From positions 1 to 6,359 of the forward strand of contig JACPXN010000039.1 of NCBI GenBank assembly GCA_016196515.1: a DNA stretch of 6,359 nucleotides, read 5' to 3'. Each line of letters starts with the position of its first letter. Within the stretch, counting starts at the first letter, position 1. The notes below the pieces were generated by a model. It saw nothing but the letters and a program-made list of their open reading frames with translations. It searched no databases and was not told where the DNA came from. Source of the stretch: Candidatus Omnitrophota bacterium (GTDB lineage Bacteria; Omnitrophota; Gorgyraeia; Zapsychrales; Fredricksoniimonadaceae). Shown in pieces: positions 1-4,031 of this stretch. Made by a program: the position numbers and the translations under genes.

Positions 1-166
1 CAATGGGCGAGCCGATGTCCTTAAGGTCAATGCCCGACATGGTCTTGACGGTTGCAGTGGTGGCGACAGGCATGAAAAACGGGGTCGGCACCTGGCCGTG
101 GGACGTGCGCACAACCCCCAGCCGTGCGCCGGTTTTCGCATCCTGTTTCAATAATTGAAAAAACAT
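1..166 (-). CDS. tgt: tRNA-guanine transglycosylase (queuine tRNA-ribosyltransferase), N-terminal part only
   Basis: The reverse strand from the ATG at 166 reads 55 codons to the window edge, starting MFFQLLKQDAKTGARLGVV and continuing with RTSHGQVPTPFFMPVATTATVKTM. This matches the start of bacterial Tgt, whose conserved pattern is an aromatic-rich opening, then aRxG, a TxHG turn, TPxFMPV and an ATVK stretch. The family swaps guanine at position 34 of tRNAs with GUN anticodons for the queuosine precursor preQ1, in the cytoplasm. The catalytic aspartates and the zinc-binding cysteines lie further downstream and are outside the window, so activity cannot be judged. The gene follows spoIID by 45 nt in the same direction. 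I see no clear Shine-Dalgarno before the ATG (preceding bases are CCGTAACCTTAATT), so the start rests on family alignment. Identification is by motif recognition from a short fragment, but the pattern is distinctive. Confidence 0.9.
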   Translation of the reverse strand, partial: MFFQLLKQDAKTGARLGVVRTSHGQVPTPFFMPVATTATVKTMSGIDLKDIGSPI

Positions 167-182
167 AATTAAGGTTACGGTG

Positions 183-202
183 CCTGCCTGCCGGCAGGCA
201 GG
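183..202. repeat. Perfect 20-bp palindrome CCTGCCTGCCGGCAGGCAGG, intergenic copy
   Basis: The bases 183-202 equal their own reverse complement over all 20 positions. The element sits in the 45-nt gap between the spoIID stop and the tgt start. A near-identical copy, with one extra base, lies at 1405-1425. A repeat of this exact kind at two unrelated places within 1.3 kb suggests a dispersed genomic palindrome rather than a site specific to one gene. In RNA it could form a hairpin. No run of U follows on the transcribed strand, so a Rho-independent terminator is not supported. Confidence 0.85.
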
Positions 203-211
203 GGTGTCTAC

Positions 212-1390
212 TTAATTCACGGGAAGGTTATGGTAATCCGTTATCTCGGCGCGGGGGTAATAATAGCTCAAGATCTGTTGATAGGTGAATTGCTGCAGGG
301 CCATGCCGCGGGCACCCCACTGGCATAAGCCAACGCCGTGGCCCCAGCCTTTGCCGGTCAAATCAACGTAATAACCCTGCATGCTGATCTCGTAATCATT
401 GCTTTTAAGGACATTGGGGCCCACGGCTTCCCGGAAATCCTTACCGGATATTGTCAGGTTTTTGCCGTCGCGCGACGTGATCTTGATGTTATTGATGCGC
501 TCGCTGCGGTTGCGATCCACGATATTCAAGTCCCTGATGGCCCCAACGGCGTAGCCGTGCCTGTCCAGCGCGTCCCGGATGTCTTTCAAACGGAAATTCT
601 TTTTCCATTTCATGTGCGGGGAACCCTGACAGAAATTGCACACCACTCCCCCTAAAGGCGCCAGGTCAATGCCCCACAAATTTTTGGCATCCTCGGTCAT
701 GCCGCCGCAGGTGGCGTGGAAATACGCGGGCAATATTTTGCCTTTGAACGCCAGCACTTCTCCGACGGTATGGGTGACCGCCAGCCCCGTGCGGTAGCGC
801 TCGGAATCCTTGCCGCCGTACACCTGCGAATAAATATCATTGGTGACGTCGTAATCCTTGTTCGTCGAACCCGCCATGGCATACAAAACATAGGTGCGGG
901 TGGCAACGGCCTGGGCCTTGATCGCCTCCATGGGCCAATGATGCGAAACTTCGTGGTAAAGCACGCCCCTGATATAATCTTCGATGTTGATGCTGTTGAC
1001 CGCGGTCAGACGGTTGTCCGCCGTGCGGATCACGGTCACATGGCCGCGGAAACGCCGGTTGTTGACAACGACCGACGCGTCGCGCAATGGCTCGATGATG
1101 ATGCGCTGATACGGATAAACCTGCATGCCGATAAAAATACCTTTGTCCAAAAGCCGCACCCTGGATATGGGCAGACGGGGCCCTTTGCCGATGACCTTGC
1201 CGTGGTCTGCGTCGCGAAAATGATACGGGCCATCGACCTTCAAGTTGATCTCACGGGCATCCCGGACAATGGCCACCCGCACCATCTGCGGCGGCATGCG
1301 CTTCTTGTCGGCGTTGGCCGCGAACGCGGCAAAGGCGGCCAGACCCAAGGCCCCCGCGAAAACCGCTGACACTAAAATCTTTTGTTTCAT
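212..1390 (-). CDS. spoIID: SpoIID/LytB-family exported peptidoglycan lytic transglycosylase
   Basis: The 392-residue protein begins with a signal peptide (MKQK, then a hydrophobic run to about residue 25, with AFA-A or ANA as possible cleavage sites), so it should act outside the cytoplasmic membrane. The SpoIID domain fills the rest. Residues 138-170 carry the core block DYIRGVLYHEVSHHWPMEAIKAQAVATRTY, where E147 fits the family's catalytic glutamate. The end has the glycine-rich block GKGWGHGVGLCQWGA (346-360). H225, C228, C251 and C254 are candidate metal ligands: SpoIID of Clostridioides difficile has a zinc site built from histidine and cysteine. The family cleaves glycan strands with stem peptides removed. 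In sporulating Firmicutes it drives engulfment, but relatives are common in non-sporulating phyla, probably in wall remodelling. Its ATG lies 1 nt after the ruvB stop, with AGGGAAGG (1400-1407) as a well-placed ribosome binding site. The stop is TAA at 212-214. Confidence 0.92.
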   Translation of the reverse strand: MKQKILVSAVFAGALGLAAFAAFAANADKKRMPPQMVRVAIVRDAREINLKVDGPYHFRDADHGKVIGKGPRLPISRVRLLDKGIFIGMQVYPYQRIIIEPLRDASVVVNNRRFRGHVTVIRTADNRLTAVNSINIEDYIRGVLYHEVSHHWPMEAIKAQAVATRTYVLYAMAGSTNKDYDVTNDIYSQVYGGKDSERYRTGLAVTHTVGEVLAFKGKILPAYFHATCGGMTEDAKNLWGIDLAPLGGVVCNFCQGSPHMKWKKNFRLKDIRDALDRHGYAVGAIRDLNIVDRNRSERINNIKITSRDGKNLTISGKDFREAVGPNVLKSNDYEISMQGYYVDLTGKGWGHGVGLCQWGARGMALQQFTYQQILSYYYPRAEITDYHNLPVN

Positions 1391-1391
1391 C

Positions 1392-2417
1392 TCACGCCGC
1401 CTTCCCTGCCTTGCCGGCAGGCAGGTCCCGCAGGTATTTGTCCGCCGCCTCGGTCAATTCCCGGCCGCGGCCGGTGCGCCTTAAGAACCCGGCCTTCAAC
1501 AAAAACGGCTCCACCACATCCACGATGGTGTCGGTCTCTTCATTGAGTGTCGCACACAGCGCTTCGATGCCCACGGGGCCGCCGCTATAATGGGTCTTGA
1601 TGATGCTCAAAAGTCTCCGGTCCAGATCATCCAGCCCCGCGGTGTCGATCCTCAAGGCCCCCATCGCCTCCTCGACCACCGAGGACTTGATATGATTGGT
1701 GCCGGTCTTGACCTGGACGTGATCGCGCACGCGGCGCAGCAGCCGGTTGGCGATGCGCGGGGTGCCGCGCGCACGCCGCGCAATGGCACGGGCCGCGTCC
1801 GCCTCAAGGACGACGTTCAATTTCACGGCGGACGCGCCGACGATGGCGGCCAGGTCCTGCTCTTCATAAAATTCAAGATGAAAAAAAATACCGAAACGGT
1901 TGCGCAAGGGTGTTGTCAAAAGCCCGCTGCGGGTGGTGGCGCCGATCAAGGTGAACGGTTTGAGATTGAAATTGATGGTCTTGGCATAAGGCCCTTTGTC
2001 CACGATGAAATCGATCTTGAAATTTTCCATCGCCGGGTAAAGGAATTCCTCCACGGTCTTGGACAGGCGGTGGATCTCGTCGATAAAAAGGATGTCCCCG
2101 GCTTCCAGGTTGGTGAGGATGCCGATGAAATCCCCGGCCCGGTCAATGGCAGGGCCGGAGGTGACGGTGATGCGGGAACCCATCTCGTGGGCGATGATGT
2201 GGGCCAGGGATGTCTTGCCCAATCCCGGAGGGCCGGAAAAAAGGGTGTGTTCCAGCGGCTCCCCGCGCTTTTTGGCCGCGGCCATGGCCACCTGCAGGCC
2301 GTGGACCACGTCTTTCTGACCGACGAAATCCTTCAGGCGTCCCGGCCGCAAAGAAATGCCGACGACCTGGTCTTCTTCGGTTTCCCGGTTAAAAACGACT
2401 CTTTTGATCTCATCCAT
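1392..2417 (-). CDS. ruvB: Holliday junction branch migration DNA helicase RuvB
   Basis: The 341-residue protein has the usual RuvB length and architecture: a short N-terminal segment with ISLRPGRLKDFVGQ (21-34), then an AAA+ ATPase core with Walker A GPPGLGKT (62-69), Walker B LFIDEIH (110-116), the sensor 1 block LIGATTRSG (157-165), the arginine-finger region LRNRFG (171-176) and the sensor 2 block GTPRIANRLLRRVRD (218-232). A C-terminal winged helix follows, with SGGPVGIEALC (278-288) and GRGRELTEAADKYL (316-329). RuvB forms a hexameric ring that pumps DNA through RuvA-bound Holliday junctions in recombinational repair. All key ATPase residues are present. The ATG overlaps the scpA 3' end by 8 nt, with GAGG at 2427-2430, 9 nt upstream, suggesting coupled translation. 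The last residues, LPAGKAGKAA, are encoded by a dispersed palindrome rather than by family-conserved sequence. Neither ruvA nor ruvC is adjacent in this window. Confidence 0.97.
   Translation of the reverse strand: MDEIKRVVFNRETEEDQVVGISLRPGRLKDFVGQKDVVHGLQVAMAAAKKRGEPLEHTLFSGPPGLGKTSLAHIIAHEMGSRITVTSGPAIDRAGDFIGILTNLEAGDILFIDEIHRLSKTVEEFLYPAMENFKIDFIVDKGPYAKTINFNLKPFTLIGATTRSGLLTTPLRNRFGIFFHLEFYEEQDLAAIVGASAVKLNVVLEADAARAIARRARGTPRIANRLLRRVRDHVQVKTGTNHIKSSVVEEAMGALRIDTAGLDDLDRRLLSIIKTHYSGGPVGIEALCATLNEETDTIVDVVEPFLLKAGFLRRTGRGRELTEAADKYLRDLPAGKAGKAA
1400..1407 (-). promoter_or_regulatory. Ribosome binding site of the spoIID-like gene
   Basis: On the minus strand the bases read AGGGAAGG. AAGG ends 9 nt before the spoIID ATG at 1390, a normal spacing. 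The site lies inside the ruvB coding end, and its 5' three bases belong to the palindrome at 1405-1425, so a hairpin there could mask part of it. It supports the chosen start at 1390. Confidence 0.6.
1405..1425. repeat. Second copy of the dispersed palindrome, inside the ruvB 3' end
   Basis: The bases CCTGCCTTGCCGGCAGGCAGG match the perfect 20-bp palindrome at 183-202 with a single inserted T, giving 20 of 21 aligned positions. It lies within the last codons of ruvB and is translated as LPAGKAG. The one-base insertion changes the reading from what the perfect copy would give in this frame (LPAGRQ) to LPAGKAGKAA followed by TGA. It sits immediately before the spoIID ribosome binding site. Confidence 0.8.
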
Positions 2418-3047
2418 TACGCAAAACCTCGATGTCCTCGAACGCGCGGCGCTGGACCGCCGCGATCTCCTTTAAGCGTATCAATTCCAAAACCGCGATA
2501 AAGGTGCAGACGATCTCATCCTTGCCCGAACAACGGCCAAACAAAGCGGCCAAAGATACCCGCGGCTGGTCCGCCAAAAGATGCAAAAGGGCGTGGATCT
2601 TTTCCTCGACGGTATATTCTTCCCGCTCTAATTCATAGGTCTTTTTTTCCGGGACACCTTTGAGCGCGGCATTCAGCGCGTTGATGAGGTCGAACAGGGT
2701 GGCCTCAAACGTCACTTCCTCGGCGTCTTGTTTGATCTCATTGAGCCGATCTTCATCCACCACCCGCCTGAAAAAATCCTGGCGCACCTGTTCCCTGGTC
2801 TTTAAGGTCTCGGCGATCTCCTTGAATTTCTTGTATTCCTCCAGGCGGCGCACCAGTTCATCGCGGGGGTCTTCCTGCTCCGCCGTTGGCGAGGCCAGCG
2901 GGTCAGGCGGCAAAAGCATTTTAGATTTGATCTGCATGAGGGTCGCCGCCATCACCAGGAAATCCCCCACCACGTCCAAATCGAGCATCTTCATCATGGC
3001 AGGTCCAGCGGGCCTTCGAATTTGTCTAATTGGATCTTGTAGTTCAT
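2410..3047 (-). CDS. scpA: Segregation and condensation protein A (kleisin), disrupted near the 5' end by an out-of-frame deletion
   Basis: ScpA is the kleisin that bridges the SMC dimer in bacterial condensin and helps compact and segregate the chromosome. The natural start is the ATG at 3047, overlapping the trpS stop as ATGA. It reads MNYKIQLDKFEGPLDLP and then hits TGA TGA at 2996-2991. The classic FEGPLDL motif is normally followed by about 29-30 residues (pattern LLHLI..., EIDIYDIP, ITEQYL). Here these are absent, and a different frame resumes at 2997 with MMKMLDLDVVGDFLVMAATL, QIKSKMLLP, a charged coiled-coil middle and the C-terminal winged helix (EEKIHALLHLL to EDIEVLRNG), 195 residues long against about 240-260 for whole ScpA. 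The lost helices belong to the SMC-neck-binding domain, so the product is probably not functional as read. It could be a true mutation or an assembly error. The frame after 2997 stays open upstream to an ATG at 3132, but that part is read out of frame across trpS and resembles nothing. No scpB follows. Identity is sure; status is not. Confidence 0.85.
2427..2430 (-). promoter_or_regulatory. Ribosome binding site of ruvB within scpA
   Basis: The minus strand reads GAGG 9 nt before the ruvB ATG at 2417. Because it lies inside the last codons of scpA and the two genes overlap by 8 nt, ruvB can be translated by re-initiation or on its own, even if scpA translation stops early at 2996. Confidence 0.5.
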
Positions 3048-4030
3048 GATCGGACGAACACCGCTTCTTTGACCTGTTCCATGGTCTTGACCGCGATGGC
3101 ACGGGCTTTTTTCGCGCCCTCGCGCAGGACATCGGGAACGAAATTCTTGTCTTTTCCCAATTCCGCCCGTTTTTCCCGGATGAAGCCCAAATGCTCCACC
3201 AGGCGGCCGCCCATCACTTTCTTACAATCAACACAGCCTTTGAGGGCGTTGGAGCACCAGTGCCGGGCGTCCTTTTCAATGTCGGGCGCGAACACTTTAT
3301 AATAACTATAGACGTTGCATTCGTCGGGATGGCCGGGGTCGGTTTTACGGATGCGTTTGGGGTCGGTGATCATCCGGACCGTCTTTTCGCGGATAGCGTC
3401 GGGCGTATCGGAAAGGTTGATGGCGTTATTGTAACTTTTACTCATCTTGCGGTTGTCCGTACCCAACAGCCGCGGAACAGGCGTCAAAATGGCTTTGCAA
3501 TCGGGAAAAAGTTCTGTCTTATAGACAAAATTGAAACGCCGGCCGATCTCGCGGCACAATTCCAGGTGCGGCACCTGGTCTTCGCCGATGGGGACGGCAT
3601 CGGCCTTATAAAGCAAAATATCCGCAGCCTGCAAGACCGGATAACCCAAAAACGCATAGGTCTGCAGGTCCCGGGAAGAGATCTCCCGCAATTGTTCCTT
3701 GTACGTCGGGTTGCGTTCCAGCCAGCCCAGCGGCGTCAGGCAGGCCAAGACCATCTGCAGTTCCAAATGCTCGGGCACATCCGACTGAAGATAAATGATG
3801 CTTTTCTTAGGGTCAATGCCGCAGGCCAGCCAGTCCAGGACCATGTCGGTCATGTGGCCGCGCACCTGGCGGCTTTGCTCATATTCGCTCATGAGCGCGT
3901 GCCAGTCGGCGATGCTGTAGATGCACTGCGCCTTGTCCTGCAGGTCCACCCAATTGCGCAAAGCCCCCAAAAGGTGGCCGAGATGGAGTTTGCCCGTCGG
4001 ACGCATGGCTGAAAAAACGGTTTTAGGCAT
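3044..4030 (-). CDS. trpS: Tryptophanyl-tRNA synthetase with an apparent 4Fe-4S-type cysteine motif
   Basis: The protein of 328 residues from MPKTVFSAMRPTGKLHLGH charges tRNA-Trp with tryptophan in the cytoplasm. It is a class I synthetase: the HIGH signature appears as HLGH (16-19), the tryptophan-pocket block is PVLQAADILLY (131-141), GEDQ follows at 149-152 and the second signature KMSKS is at 195-199. The length matches bacterial TrpRS. C238, C259, C266 and C269 form C-x20-C-x6-C-x2-C, very close to the C-x22-C-x6-C-x2-C motif that holds a 4Fe-4S cluster in Thermotoga maritima TrpRS near the anticodon-binding region. The start at 4030 was chosen because family sequences begin with a short lead to the first strand (TVFSAMRPTG); a longer frame to 4153 would overlap infB by about 120 nt. 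It begins 1 nt after the infB stop and ends in an ATGA overlap with scpA. Confidence 0.97.
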   Translation of the reverse strand: MPKTVFSAMRPTGKLHLGHLLGALRNWVDLQDKAQCIYSIADWHALMSEYEQSRQVRGHMTDMVLDWLACGIDPKKSIIYLQSDVPEHLELQMVLACLTPLGWLERNPTYKEQLREISSRDLQTYAFLGYPVLQAADILLYKADAVPIGEDQVPHLELCREIGRRFNFVYKTELFPDCKAILTPVPRLLGTDNRKMSKSYNNAINLSDTPDAIREKTVRMITDPKRIRKTDPGHPDECNVYSYYKVFAPDIEKDARHWCSNALKGCVDCKKVMGGRLVEHLGFIREKRAELGKDKNFVPDVLREGAKKARAIAVKTMEQVKEAVFVRS

Positions 4031-4031
4031 A

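Noticed and set aside
183..202. Palindrome as a Rho-independent terminator for spoIID
   Set aside because: No U-rich run follows on the minus-strand transcript, and the same element occurs inside ruvB coding sequence.
1590..2501. Long plus-strand open frame of 303 codons opposite ruvB and scpA
   Set aside because: It lies antisense to clearly conserved RuvB, has no recognisable domain and is the usual shadow of a GC-rich coding strand.
2990..3005. Programmed ribosomal frameshift in scpA
   Set aside because: There is no slippery heptamer, and a shift would still leave about 29 conserved residues missing.
3048..3132. Upstream ATG extension of the scpA downstream frame into trpS
   Set aside because: The added residues are trpS codons read out of frame and rich in Arg/Ser/Lys; the real ScpA start MNYKIQLDKFEGPLDL is in another frame at 3047.
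3191..4012. Plus-strand open frame of 273 codons opposite trpS
   Set aside because: It is fully antisense to trpS, with no recognisable motif or ribosome binding site.
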